Source: Rhizobium sp. SEMIA4064 (lineage in GTDB: Bacteria > Pseudomonadota > Alphaproteobacteria > Rhizobiales > Rhizobiaceae). Taken from it: 46,215 nt of DNA. The DNA is taken from the NCBI RefSeq assembly GCF_003025035.1, contig NZ_PYJN01000019.1, positions 655,001-701,215 on the forward strand. Reading direction: 5' to 3'. Positions 1-11,307 of the stretch are shown here, in pieces. Positions within the stretch are counted from its first letter, which is position 1; every line of letters starts with the position of its first letter. The position numbers were made by a program, and so were the translations under genes. The notes below the pieces were generated by a model that worked only from the letters and a program-made list of their open reading frames with translations, was not told the DNA's origin and ran no database searches.

Positions 1-51
1 AGTCAACAGGCGATTTGGAAAAAAATCAAAAAACATACAAGTGATTGATTC

Positions 52-306
52 TTATGAGAGTTTTGTGAAGGTCGCCAAAAATCGGCCAGATCGGGCATCA
101 AAATCTCCCGACATCGCCATTCCCGCGTGCTGGTGGAGCCGAGTTACACGCATTAGGTCGTAAAATATGACAGGGTCGGCTCTTGAACCCAGGTCCGCCG
201 ATACCAGATATCGCCAACCGCGGCTGCAAACAGGGCACTTACAGCAGTCAAACACTCCACAAGCGAGATGCGCCGGATTTGACTCGCCCGTCATAAATAT
301 GCACAT
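52..306 (-). CDS. possible small cysteine-rich protein (uncertain)
   Basis: An open frame of about 84 codons begins at the ATG at 306, with a G-rich stretch (GGGGGCGAAG) just upstream that could serve as ribosome binding site. The product would contain a Cys-rich stretch, CCKCPVCSRGWRYLV, resembling a small zinc ribbon, followed by a smooth polar/hydrophobic pattern ending in TKLS. It is divergent from the M23 peptidase gene. I do not recognise a family. The GC of this interval is lower than the coding regions around it and the frame could be chance. The rest of bases 1-356 shows nothing else that I can name. Confidence 0.25.
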   Translation of the reverse strand: MCIFMTGESNPAHLACGVFDCCKCPVCSRGWRYLVSADLGSRADPVIFYDLMRVTRLHQHAGMAMSGDFDARSGRFLATFTKLS

Positions 307-356
307 CTTCGCCCCCAGCCATACGGCTCGCATAAAGGAACCGGATCTCGATTGGC

Positions 357-2303
357 ATGATGACGGACAAAATAATGCTCCGATCGCTCGGCAACGAGCC
401 GCCAATCCTGGCCGACGGCAGGCGAGCGCCGGATCGGCGCGAAGTTTCCATCCGTTGGCTCTCAGGCACGTTCCTCACCGGTATTACCTCAAGCATATTG
501 ATGGGCGTCGCACTGTTTGCGGCCCTCGACGGCCGCCAGCAGCTCGCCATCCCCGCTGAAGCCTATGCAACGACCGACAGCGGCAACCACGACGCAGAGG
601 ATCAGGTGACCCGTGGCGGCCGTCTTGTGCCCACCGCGATCGCAGCAAAGCCTTCCGACCGGAATATCCTCGAGGTCTCAACGGTCGTGCGCGACGGCGA
701 CAAGGAAGTGGTGCGTCGCCAACCCTTCGCACATGTGAAGATCGCGCTCGCCACCAAGCGTGTCGCCACCGAGAGTTATCCCGCCTTTGACCCGCTGGCG
801 ATCTTTTCCACTGATGAGAACGTCCAGCCGGCGGCCAACCGCACCGGTGCGATCTATGGGTCCGACGTCGAATCCGAAGTCAGCCTGAAAACCATACCGT
901 TTCCGGCCAAGGATGTACCCTTCGCCCTTGCCGGTTCGATGTCGCTCGATGAAGTCGAAGCGAATGTTCGTTCCAACGGTTCCGTGCTGATTGACGGCAA
1001 CACGCAGCTTTCCGCGCTCTACTATGTCGATCCGCGCCGGTTTGCGACGGATGACGCTGATGTCGATCTGACAGCCGGGCTTGCCGCCCGCATCGTCGAA
1101 GAGAACATGTCGGTATCCGCTCCCGAAGCGGTCACGCCGCAGACACAGGAATTTGCCGACGACATCATTCCGGTGCGCGAAGATACGCCCATTGAGACGG
1201 CGCTCACCAATGCCGGCTACCTCAAAACGGATGCCAGCGACATCGCGGCCAAGATCGAGCCACTGTTCGGCTCGTCCGATCTTTCCGCCGGCGACGTGCT
1301 GCGCATCGGCATCCTACAAAAGGGCGAGCAGGCAAAGATCATCCGTGCGAGCATCTATCGCGGCACCAAGCATGTCTTGACCGTCGCCGAGAACGATCAT
1401 GGCGATTTCGTTGCCGGTAGCGAGCCTCCGATGCTTGACGCCATCGCCACCGCCTTTGACAACGACGCGCCCGTGGCCACGGCCGGCCGAGACCTGCCGA
1501 GCGTCTATGACGGCATATATCGTGCTGCCCTTTCCTATGGCATGACCAGGGAGATGGTGGCGCAGATCGTCAAACTGCTCGCCAGCAACGTCGATTTCCA
1601 GGCGCAGCTAAAGCCGACGGATTCACTGGAGGCCTTCTTCTCCGTCACCGACGAAAACGGCCAGGCGACAGCCGATTCCGAACTGCTCTACGTCAACGCC
1701 AAATTCGGCGACACCGTCACCCGTTTCTATCGTTTCGAAGATCCGGACGATCACTCGATCGATTACTTCGACGAAAACGGCAAGAGCATCCGCCAATTCC
1801 TGCTGCGCAATCCTGTCCCGACCGGCATCTTCAAATCCGGCTTCGGCATGCGCCGCCACCCCATCCTCGGATTTGCGCGCATGCATACCGGCGCCGATTG
1901 GGCTGCACCACGCGGCACACCGATCATCGCTGCCGGCAACGGCATCGTCGAAAAGGCTGGCTGGGATTCCGGCGGCTTCGGCAACCAGACATTGATCCGC
2001 CACGCCAACGGCTACGTCTCCTCCTACAACCATCAAAGCGCCATAGCCAAGGGCATCGTACCAGGCGCGAAGGTGGTACAGGGCCAGGTCATCGGCTTCA
2101 TCGGCTCGACCGGTCTCGCAACCGGGCCGCACCTGCATTACGAGCTGATCGTCAACGGCACCAAGGTTGATCCCTTGCGTGTCCGCCTGCCCGGCGGCAA
2201 GTCCTTGGACGGCGACACGCTCGCCAAATTCCAGGACGAGCGCAAGCGTATCGACACGCTCCTGAGCGACGACAAGTCCAAACAGGTTGCGAGCAAGGAT
2301 TGA
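357..2303 (+). CDS. M23 family metallopeptidase (envelope peptidoglycan hydrolase-like)
   Basis: A 648-residue protein with a short cytoplasmic N-terminus, one hydrophobic segment at about residues 36-57, a long periplasmic region, and a C-terminal LytM/M23 peptidase domain at about 490-615. The zinc ligands are visible: H510 and D514 in the HTGAD motif, and H592-L-H594. All M23 catalytic positions therefore look intact, so it could be an active endopeptidase rather than a NlpD/EnvC-type activator. The middle region (roughly 270-480) resembles the extended spacer of rhizobial membrane-anchored M23 proteins. Two ATGs lie together at 357 and 360 and either could be used. It is probably monocistronic: a palindromic repeat and a convergent gene follow. 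Confidence 0.9.
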   Translation: MMTDKIMLRSLGNEPPILADGRRAPDRREVSIRWLSGTFLTGITSSILMGVALFAALDGRQQLAIPAEAYATTDSGNHDAEDQVTRGGRLVPTAIAAKPSDRNILEVSTVVRDGDKEVVRRQPFAHVKIALATKRVATESYPAFDPLAIFSTDENVQPAANRTGAIYGSDVESEVSLKTIPFPAKDVPFALAGSMSLDEVEANVRSNGSVLIDGNTQLSALYYVDPRRFATDDADVDLTAGLAARIVEENMSVSAPEAVTPQTQEFADDIIPVREDTPIETALTNAGYLKTDASDIAAKIEPLFGSSDLSAGDVLRIGILQKGEQAKIIRASIYRGTKHVLTVAENDHGDFVAGSEPPMLDAIATAFDNDAPVATAGRDLPSVYDGIYRAALSYGMTREMVAQIVKLLASNVDFQAQLKPTDSLEAFFSVTDENGQATADSELLYVNAKFGDTVTRFYRFEDPDDHSIDYFDENGKSIRQFLLRNPVPTGIFKSGFGMRRHPILGFARMHTGADWAAPRGTPIIAAGNGIVEKAGWDSGGFGNQTLIRHANGYVSSYNHQSAIAKGIVPGAKVVQGQVIGFIGSTGLATGPHLHYELIVNGTKVDPLRVRLPGGKSLDGDTLAKFQDERKRIDTLLSDDKSKQVASKD

Positions 2304-2320
2304 CATCCCTGTCGGGATTT

Positions 2321-2425
2321 TCCAGAGCACTTCCAGGAAAAGTGCGAAGCGGTTTTCCGTCCGGAATGCGTAAAGACAGAGGGATAGAGCGGGAAAGCGC
2401 TTCCGTGAAACGCTGAACCGCTCTA
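2321..2425. repeat. rhizobial-type intergenic palindromic repeat
   Basis: The stretch begins with CCAGAGCACTTCCAGGAAAA and continues through GTGCGAAGCGGTTTTCCGTC, wording I recognise from short repeats scattered through Rhizobium genomes. Its second half is an inverted repeat: TAGAGCGG at 2385-2392 pairs with CCGCTCTA at 2418-2425. The TAG stop codon of the minus-strand kinase (2423-2425) lies inside the right arm. The copy number elsewhere in the genome cannot be seen here. Confidence 0.7.
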
Positions 2426-2932
2426 CGCGAGATCGCGCCTCAGTAGGGCGACCAGCTCGGTAGCGGCATCATCCGCACGTTTGTAGGCGGTATCGACGAC
2501 GATCTGTCGTCCGCTCCAATCGTCATAGGTTCGGTTGACGATCTCATCCCATGACGGTTTTACGAGGCCTTCGACATCGGTCGCGCGGGTTTCGGCGCGC
2601 CGGCGATGCTCGGCCTTGTCGGAACAGACGACTTCCACTTCGATGGCGCGCCTACCGGCCCGTTTTGCGACCTGCAGCCAGGCATCCCGCGTTACTTGGA
2701 TGGGATTGACCGAATCCGCGATCACCGTTCTTCCCAGACGGAGATTGTCTTCGGCGACCCCATAGGCCGCGATATAGCCGGCAGGGCCGACTTCGGCCTT
2801 CAACATGCCCGAATCTCTCAATGCCTGCTCGATCGTATCCACCCGAACATGCACAGCTTGCAGCCGCTCCGCCAGCAAGAGCGCGATCGTGGTTTTTCCG
2901 CTGCCCGGCAAACCGCCGAAGATAACAAGCAT
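2423..2932 (-). CDS. AAA_33-type P-loop kinase
   Basis: A small ATP-binding protein of about 169 residues. It opens almost directly with beta-strand LVIFGG and the Walker A motif GLPGSGKTT, and has later basic residues (EHRRRAETR) that fit a lid region. This architecture matches the AAA_33 / zeta-toxin-like / gluconate-kinase-like small kinases, for which substrates are often unknown. I prefer the ATG at 2932, which has GGAG eight bases upstream. The upstream ATG at 2950 has GGAGG abutting it with no spacing. It converges with the M23 gene and its stop sits in the palindromic repeat. It has no nearby antitoxin-like gene, so a toxin role is not supported. Confidence 0.75.
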   Translation of the reverse strand: MLVIFGGLPGSGKTTIALLLAERLQAVHVRVDTIEQALRDSGMLKAEVGPAGYIAAYGVAEDNLRLGRTVIADSVNPIQVTRDAWLQVAKRAGRRAIEVEVVCSDKAEHRRRAETRATDVEGLVKPSWDEIVNRTYDDWSGRQIVVDTAYKRADDAATELVALLRRDLA

Positions 2933-3016
2933 GATCCCGTCTCCGAACATCCTCCAAAGTCCACGGCAACATCACAGAAGCGGATTGCCGCGGCAAGACG
3001 ACGATTACGAACAGGT

Positions 3017-3053
3017 CGGAAAAACGAAATGGCGGCCCGAAAGCCGCCATTTC
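3017..3053 (-). terminator. rho-independent terminator of clpB
   Basis: On the minus strand GAAATGGCGGC pairs perfectly with GCCGCCATTTC across a six-base loop (arms 3043-3053 and 3026-3036 in plus coordinates). It is followed at once by GTTTTTCC. It lies 18 bases past the clpB stop. Confidence 0.85.
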
Positions 3054-3070
3054 ATGGTTGATGCAGCCAC

Positions 3071-5671
<2,601 letters not shown>

Positions 5672-5833
5672 ATCGGACCTCCATGGATCGCCCTGCCCTT
5701 ATTGGCGCAGACCGATGACTGAGATTGAGCCCCCTGAAAAGGCAGACCCCGCCCGCCACTTATTGAGATTTGCGGCGAAGCAACTGCGAAGAATATGGGA
5801 GGAGTTTTGAAAAGTTTAAAGGGCAACGGAAAT

Positions 5834-5862
5834 GAAAAACCCCGGCTTCACACCGGGGTTTT
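5834..5862 (-). terminator. rho-independent terminator after the DUF4167 gene
   Basis: On the minus strand AAAACCCCGG / CCGGGGTTTT form a perfect stem around a seven-base loop, and the descending arm runs into TTTTTC. It lies about 60 bases past the DUF4167 stop and upstream of clpB, separating the two transcription units. Confidence 0.8.
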
Positions 5863-5921
5863 GCAGAATTGGAATCGGTGCTCCGCGATTGCTGGGACCA
5901 CCTGTTCACTCGAAGCCGTTC

Positions 5922-6608
5922 TTATTCCGATGCGGCGTCGGCCAAAGCCGGAGCTTCGGTCGCAGCAGCTTCGCCCTTGCCTTCGCCATCGGCGTTGCGG
6001 CGCGGCTGGCGGCGGGGACGATTGCCGGCGTTGCGGCGACGCGGCTGGCGCTCGGTCGCAGCGGCGGGCGTCTCTTCTTCGATCGCCACCTCGGCCGGGA
6101 TACCCTCGATCACCGGCTGCGGGCCAGTGCCATCGATAACTTCCGGCTCGGGAGCGGGGGCTGCGGCAACGGCGGGAGCAGGCTGCTGACGTGCCGGAGG
6201 CGGAGCCATCTGCGGCTGGTCGTCCATCTCGTTCGTATCGATATCATCGATGTCGCGGTCGGCATTGTCGCGATCATTGTAGTTATGATGCTCGTCGCGC
6301 TGATAGCGTTCCTGCATCTGCGCCTGAGCGCTGGCAATGATCCTGTTATAGTGTTCAGCGTGTTGGAGATAGTTTTCCGCCATGACGCGGTCGCCGGAGC
6401 TTTGCGCGTCGCGAGCGAGAGCCGAATACTTCTCGGCGATATGCTGCGCGGTTCCGCGAATTTTCACGTCCGGACCAGAGCTGTCATAAGTCCTGGTCAG
6501 TGGGTTCGAGCCCTTGCGGTTGAAATTATTATTATTGTTATTTCCGCCGCCGCCGCCGTTGTTGTTACCACGCCCCCGACCGCGCTTGTTCTGCTGTCCT
6601 GGCCTCAT
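5922..6608 (-). CDS. DUF4167 domain-containing protein
   Basis: A 228-residue protein. The N-terminus is basic and RGG-like (KRGRGRGNNNGGGGG), then comes a compact helical region at about 36-105 (GTAQHIAEKYSALARDAQ and NYLQHAEHYNRI) that matches the DUF4167 family of alphaproteobacteria. The tail is disordered, rich in Ala/Pro/Glu and then Arg (QPRRRNAGNRPRRQPRRN). The RGG-like ends suggest nucleic-acid binding, but that is inference and the family has no settled function. The run of Asn and Gly residues is encoded by trinucleotide repeats. In rhizobia it commonly sits between prmC and clpB, as here. It has its own terminator downstream. Confidence 0.88.
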   Translation of the reverse strand: MRPGQQNKRGRGRGNNNGGGGGNNNNNNFNRKGSNPLTRTYDSSGPDVKIRGTAQHIAEKYSALARDAQSSGDRVMAENYLQHAEHYNRIIASAQAQMQERYQRDEHHNYNDRDNADRDIDDIDTNEMDDQPQMAPPPARQQPAPAVAAAPAPEPEVIDGTGPQPVIEGIPAEVAIEEETPAAATERQPRRRNAGNRPRRQPRRNADGEGKGEAAATEAPALADAASE

Positions 6609-6954
6609 AGATCCTTCACCTGAATTCTCTTAGTTGGGATGAAATTATGCACGGCACCTGCCGCCGTGGCCGGAACCTTCCAAGCCAGGGCCTGCGTGCC
6701 GCAAGCAAACTGCGCCTTAAGCGCCCGTCTGCCGCTCGACTACGTCAGATTAACTGATCACGCATTGGGTTATCTTCAACCTTTGTCACTCTTATCAGAG
6801 AGTGGTTCCCCGAGGCTGTCCAAGACAGGCGAATCGTCTCGCCTATTCCCAGCCGCCCAACGCGTGAGCGCAACCTATATTGCTTCCTCAGGAAATCCAA
6901 GCCTTTTCTTTGCGATAACAACAAGGTCCCATGAACCTGCAGCAAATTGTCGCG
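6609..6954. other. intergenic region, 346 bases, no gene seen
   Basis: This gap lies between prmC (ending) and the DUF4167 gene (starting), both on the minus strand, and must hold the DUF4167 promoter. Its open frames are short and start with poor codons. A small hairpin (CACTCT at 6787-6792 with AGAGTG at 6799-6804) is present but lacks a T-run. I see no RNA gene or repeat. Confidence 0.5.
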
Positions 6955-7830
6955 TCAATCATGATGTTTAAACACGAGAACTCGGTCATTGTGACCGTAG
7001 TCCCGAACTGCATCAATGAGAAAAAATCCTGCTCCTTCAAAAACCGAAGTCACTGTTTTGCGCTGATTATGGCCGATTTCCACTCCGACGATACCATCTC
7101 GGTATAGAAACCGCGCCGCATCTCTTGCGATCGCTCTATATGCATCCAGCCCATCAACGCCACCGTCGAGAGCTGCCGGAGGATCGAAATTCTTTACTTC
7201 TGGAGCGAGAGTGGAAATGACACTGGACTCAATATAGGGCGGATTTGAGACAATCACATGAAATCGACCGTGGATGGCTTCAAACCAGCTTCCTTGCACA
7301 GTATCAAACCGTGCCGCCAAGCCATTGCGCGCTGCATTCGCCCGCGCCGTTTCCAAAGCTTCGCTGGAAATATCGGAACCAATACCTGTCGCCTGCGGAC
7401 ATTCGTGGAGCAAAGCGAGGCAGATGGCCCCGGTTCCCGTTCCGATGTCGAGTATATGGATATTCCCATGCTCTAATACAAGACGTCGCGCATGCGGAAG
7501 TACCGTATCGACCAAGATTTCCGTATCCGGCCGCGGCTCCAGCGTCGCCGGCGAGAGCTTCAACGGCAGGCCATAAAATTCCCGTTCGCCCAGGATACGA
7601 TGCACCGGCTCGTGATTGAGCCGTCGCGCCACCGCCGCACGGGCCGTTTCGACGCGCTCCTGTGCCACCCTATCGGAGCCGCAGGTAACGAGTTCCGTCG
7701 ATGAAAGATCGAGAAGACCGCCGACGAGGATGCGCGCCTCGGTGGCCGGATCATCGAGATCCGCCTCGATGAAGCGGGCACGTATCTCCTGGAAAAGCTC
7801 CGCGACGGTCGGTCCCTGCCCGCTGCTCAT
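6955..7830 (-). CDS. prmC: peptide chain release factor N5-glutamine methyltransferase
   Basis: A 291-residue class I SAM methyltransferase. An N-terminal helical substrate-recognition domain occupies about 1-85. It is followed by the SAM motif [16 protein letters not shown] (near 125-140) and the signature NPPY at residues 196-199, which holds the target glutamine side chain. PrmC methylates the Gln of the GGQ motif in RF1 and RF2. The gene overlaps prfA (RF1) by four bases in an ATGA junction, so enzyme and substrate are translationally coupled. Length and motifs are normal for the family. Confidence 0.95.
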   Translation of the reverse strand: MSSGQGPTVAELFQEIRARFIEADLDDPATEARILVGGLLDLSSTELVTCGSDRVAQERVETARAAVARRLNHEPVHRILGEREFYGLPLKLSPATLEPRPDTEILVDTVLPHARRLVLEHGNIHILDIGTGTGAICLALLHECPQATGIGSDISSEALETARANAARNGLAARFDTVQGSWFEAIHGRFHVIVSNPPYIESSVISTLAPEVKNFDPPAALDGGVDGLDAYRAIARDAARFLYRDGIVGVEIGHNQRKTVTSVFEGAGFFLIDAVRDYGHNDRVLVFKHHD

Positions 7831-8906
7831 GCCTGTTCGCCGAGCTGGGCGAGCTGGCTCGCCTGGTAATCCGCCAAAAGCGCATCGACCACCTCGTCAA
7901 TCTCGCCTTCCATCATCCGGTCGAGCTTATAGAGCGTCAGGTTGATGCGATGATCGGTAATCCGGCCCTGCGGGAAATTATAGGTGCGAATACGCTCGGA
8001 GCGGTCGCCGGAACCAACCTGGCTCTTGCGATCAGCGGACCGTTCGCTGTCGGCGCGCTGACGCTCCATGTCGAAGAGGCGCGACCGCAGCACCTGCATT
8101 GCCTTGGCGCGGTTTTGATGCTGCGATTTTTCCGAACTCGTCACCACGATCCCCGAGGGAAGATGGGTGATGCGTACCGCCGAGTCCGTCGTGTTGACGT
8201 GCTGACCACCGGCACCGGAGGAGCGCATGGTATCGATGCGGATATCCTCGGGGCGGATTTCGATGTCGATTTCCTCGGCTTCCGGCAGCACGGCCACGGT
8301 CGCCGCCGAGGTGTGGATACGCCCGCCCGCCTCGGTTTCCGGCACGCGCTGCACGCGATGCACGCCGGATTCGAATTTCAGCCGCGAGAACACGCCCTTG
8401 CCGCTAATGGTCGCGATGATTTCCTTGTAGCCGCCTGCTTCACCGTCGCTGGCAGAGAGAATTTCGACCTTCCAGCCGTTATTGGCCGAGAAGCGCTCAT
8501 ACATCCGGAAAAGATCGCCCGCGAAAAGTGCTGCTTCGGAACCGCCGGTGCCGGCGCGTATTTCCAGGATCGCACTCTTCTCGTCGGCGGCATCCTTTGG
8601 CAGCAGCAGGATCTGGATGTCTTTCTCCAGTGTCTCGATCCGCTCCTTGACCTCCGGCAACTCCATCTCGGCGAGATCGCGCATCTCGCGGTCGACCGAC
8701 TTGTCGGTCAGCATGGTTTCGAGATCGGAAGCCTCGGCGATCGCCTTCTCATAGTCGCGGATCTTGGTGACGACCGGCTGCAATTCGGAATATTCGGAAG
8801 CAAGCTTCACATAGACGTCCGCCGACGGACCAGCCGACATGCGCGCTTCGATCTCACCGAAACGGCGCTCCAATTCGCGCATTTTTTCAATGGGAAGATT
8901 CGCCAC
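7827..8906 (-). CDS. prfA: peptide chain release factor 1
   Basis: A 359-residue RF1 that ends translation at UAA and UAG. It has the N-terminal helical domain and the peptidyl-tRNA hydrolysis motif GGQ at residues 233-235, in the context [10 protein letters not shown]. The C-terminal [20 protein letters not shown] is typical of RF1. The start is a GTG at 8906, with GGAG six bases upstream and the expected [16 protein letters not shown]-terminus. The next ATG is internal, at codon 9. Q235 is the substrate of PrmC, encoded immediately downstream with a four-base overlap. The gene is followed in order by prmC and preceded by ptsP. Confidence 0.96.
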   Translation of the reverse strand: MANLPIEKMRELERRFGEIEARMSAGPSADVYVKLASEYSELQPVVTKIRDYEKAIAEASDLETMLTDKSVDREMRDLAEMELPEVKERIETLEKDIQILLLPKDAADEKSAILEIRAGTGGSEAALFAGDLFRMYERFSANNGWKVEILSASDGEAGGYKEIIATISGKGVFSRLKFESGVHRVQRVPETEAGGRIHTSAATVAVLPEAEEIDIEIRPEDIRIDTMRSSGAGGQHVNTTDSAVRITHLPSGIVVTSSEKSQHQNRAKAMQVLRSRLFDMERQRADSERSADRKSQVGSGDRSERIRTYNFPQGRITDHRINLTLYKLDRMMEGEIDEVVDALLADYQASQLAQLGEQA

Positions 8907-8938
8907 CCCACACTCCGATTCTTCTTATTCGTTCTGGT

Positions 8939-11206
8939 CTACAATGGAATATTGTGGCTCTCGGCGAAGCGGACAAGGATCTCGCGCATCGAGGTCTTCG
9001 GATGCGTGTCGTTCAGCGCTTCTTCCATGACCGCGGTCAATGCCTGGAGATCGAGACCCAGCAGCATCGCCTTGACCGGACCGATGGATGCCGGCGACAT
9101 CGACACCGAGCGGAAACCGACACCCAGCAGCGCCATGGCCGAAATCGTCTTGCCGGCGAGTTCGCCGCAAAGCGTTACCGGCGTCTTGTTGCGCTCGCCG
9201 GCGCGCACGATGTCGCGCAGAATGCGCAGGAACGGGCGTCCGAGCGGATCGAAACGGTCGGAGACGCGTGCATTACCGCGATCGACCGCCATCGAAAACT
9301 GGAAGAGATCGTTGGAGCCGACCGATACGAAGTCGACCGCCGCCATCAGCTCGTCCAACTGCCACAACAGCGCCGGCACCTCCAGCATCGCGCCGAACTG
9401 GAACTTGCGCGGCAGGCTATGGCCGAAGCGCGACAGATGCTGCACTTCCTTCTGCACGAGTTCGCGCACCGCTTCAATCTCGGAGACTTCCGTGACCATC
9501 GGCACCATCATCTTCAATTCGCCATCTGCCGCCGCCTTCAGCATGGCGCGCAACTGTGTGCGCAGCAGGCCGGGCCGATCGAGCGACAGGCGAATGGCGC
9601 GCCAACCGAGCGCCGGATTTTCTTCCTCATGGGCGCGGAAATAGGGCACGACCTTGTCGCCGCCGATATCGAGCGTCCTGAAGGTGACGACGTGACCACC
9701 GGCCTGCTTCATGACATTGCGGTAGAAGGCTTCCTGCTCCTCCGCCTTCGGCATGGTCGAGGCGATCATGAACTGCAGTTCCGTGCGGAACAGGCCGATG
9801 CCTTCCGCGCCGGATTCGGCAAGCTGCGGGAGATCGACCAGCAGACCGGCATTCATCATGAGCGAAATGCGCTGCCCGTCCTTGGTGACCGGTTCGACCG
9901 CACGCAGCGCCCGGAACTGTTCCTGCCGGCGGGCGCGAAAGCGCACCTTTTCCTCGTAGGAGCGCTGATGATCGGCCATCGGCCGCAGGTGGACATGGCC
10001 GCCATCGCCATCGATGATCACAGGATCGCCATTTTCGGCGAGCGCCACCACCCCCGCCGCCTGGCCGACGACCGGAATGCCCATGGCGCGGGCGACGATG
10101 ACGACATGGCTGGTGACCGCGCCCTCTTCCAGCACCAGACCACGAATATTGGCGCGGGGATAGTCGAGCAGCTCGGCAGCACCCATGGCGCGCGCAAAGA
10201 TGATCGCATCGTTCGGGAAACCCTCGGCCACGGTGCGGCCGGAATAGCCGATCAACTGCCTGAGCAGCCGGTTCGCCAGATCCTCGAAGTCATGCATACG
10301 CTCGCGCAGATAAGGATCGGTCAGGCGCATCATCCGCGCCTTGGTGTCGCTCTGCACCTTCTCGACCGCGGCTTCCGCGGTCAGGCCGTTGCGGACAGCC
10401 TCCTCCAGCTTGCGTACCCAGCCCTGGTCGTGGGCGAACATGCGGTAGGTCTCCAGGACCTCGCGGTGCTCGCCTTCCATTGAAACGTCACGGCGCGACA
10501 GCATGTCGTCGATCGAGATGCGCAGGGAACCGAGCGCGTCCGCCAGGCGGCGGATTTCCTTTTCGGTATCCTCGTTCAGAAGATTGGTAACGACGATGCG
10601 CGGCTCATGCAGCACGACATAGCCGAGGCCGATGCCTTCATTGTAGGTGTCGCCATCAATGGTGACCGAGCGGGTAAGATCGAGTTCGAGGCCCGGCTTG
10701 GTGATCTTTTTCAGCTCGCCGGTGGCGATCATCTCGGCCAGTACCATCGCCGTCGTTTCGAGCGCTTCCAGCTCCTCTTCGCGATAGTTGCGGCTCGCCT
10801 TGTTCTGTACAACGAGAACGCCGAGCGAGCGGCCCGTGCGCAGGATCGGCACGCCGAGGAAGGAGTGGTAGACCTCTTCACCGGTTTCCGGCAGGTAGCG
10901 GAAGGCGGGATGCGATTGCGCGTCGGAGAGATTGAGCGGCTGGGCGGAAGCGGCGATCGTGCCGACCAGGCCCTGGCCCATCTTCAATTGCGACAGGTGG
11001 ACGGCTTCTTTTTTCAGACCTTCGGTGGCGTAAAGCTCGAGCACACCATCGGCGCGCAACACGTAGACCGAGCAAACTTCCGCGACCATGTTGCTGGCGA
11101 TCTGGCGGACGATCCGGTCAAGACGCTCTTGCGGCTCCAGCGGCTCCGCCATGAGTTCGCGCAGCCGCTTGAGCAGAACGCGTGGACCGCCGGAAAGGTC
11201 TCTCAT
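8939..11206 (-). CDS. ptsP: phosphoenolpyruvate-protein phosphotransferase EI-Ntr
   Basis: About 755 residues. There is an N-terminal GAF domain (about 20-160, with LKMGQGLVGTIAASAQPLNL), then the EI N-terminal/swivelling domain with the phosphorylated His at about residue 367 (GAVTSHVVIVARAMG), then the PEP-binding TIM barrel (FRTELQFM, LGVLxx-like and CGELAG motifs). The GAF domain makes this the nitrogen-related EI-Ntr (PtsP), not sugar EI. It starts the PtsP-NPr-EIIA-Ntr relay that tunes nitrogen, potassium and stress responses. I use the ATG at 11206. A longer frame would need a TTG at 11230. It sits 32 bases upstream of prfA, possibly in one operon with lysC ahead. Confidence 0.94.
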   Translation of the reverse strand: MRDLSGGPRVLLKRLRELMAEPLEPQERLDRIVRQIASNMVAEVCSVYVLRADGVLELYATEGLKKEAVHLSQLKMGQGLVGTIAASAQPLNLSDAQSHPAFRYLPETGEEVYHSFLGVPILRTGRSLGVLVVQNKASRNYREEELEALETTAMVLAEMIATGELKKITKPGLELDLTRSVTIDGDTYNEGIGLGYVVLHEPRIVVTNLLNEDTEKEIRRLADALGSLRISIDDMLSRRDVSMEGEHREVLETYRMFAHDQGWVRKLEEAVRNGLTAEAAVEKVQSDTKARMMRLTDPYLRERMHDFEDLANRLLRQLIGYSGRTVAEGFPNDAIIFARAMGAAELLDYPRANIRGLVLEEGAVTSHVVIVARAMGIPVVGQAAGVVALAENGDPVIIDGDGGHVHLRPMADHQRSYEEKVRFRARRQEQFRALRAVEPVTKDGQRISLMMNAGLLVDLPQLAESGAEGIGLFRTELQFMIASTMPKAEEQEAFYRNVMKQAGGHVVTFRTLDIGGDKVVPYFRAHEEENPALGWRAIRLSLDRPGLLRTQLRAMLKAAADGELKMMVPMVTEVSEIEAVRELVQKEVQHLSRFGHSLPRKFQFGAMLEVPALLWQLDELMAAVDFVSVGSNDLFQFSMAVDRGNARVSDRFDPLGRPFLRILRDIVRAGERNKTPVTLCGELAGKTISAMALLGVGFRSVSMSPASIGPVKAMLLGLDLQALTAVMEEALNDTHPKTSMREILVRFAESHNIPL

Positions 11207-11307
11207 TGCGTCTCTAGCTCCCGAAATCAAGATGTCATGCCTGACTTGCCCACGTCAGGGCCGGCCGAAACTCACCTCCGTCGCGGTCCGTCGTCAGCAG
11301 TCCTGAA

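Noticed and set aside
5672..5830. RpoH-type heat-shock promoter for clpB
   Set aside because: I looked for CTTG-N17-CyTAT-like boxes on the minus strand and found only poor matches with wrong spacing.
6745..6945. 66-codon frame between prmC and the DUF4167 gene
   Set aside because: It starts with TTG, has no ribosome site and no recognisable pattern.
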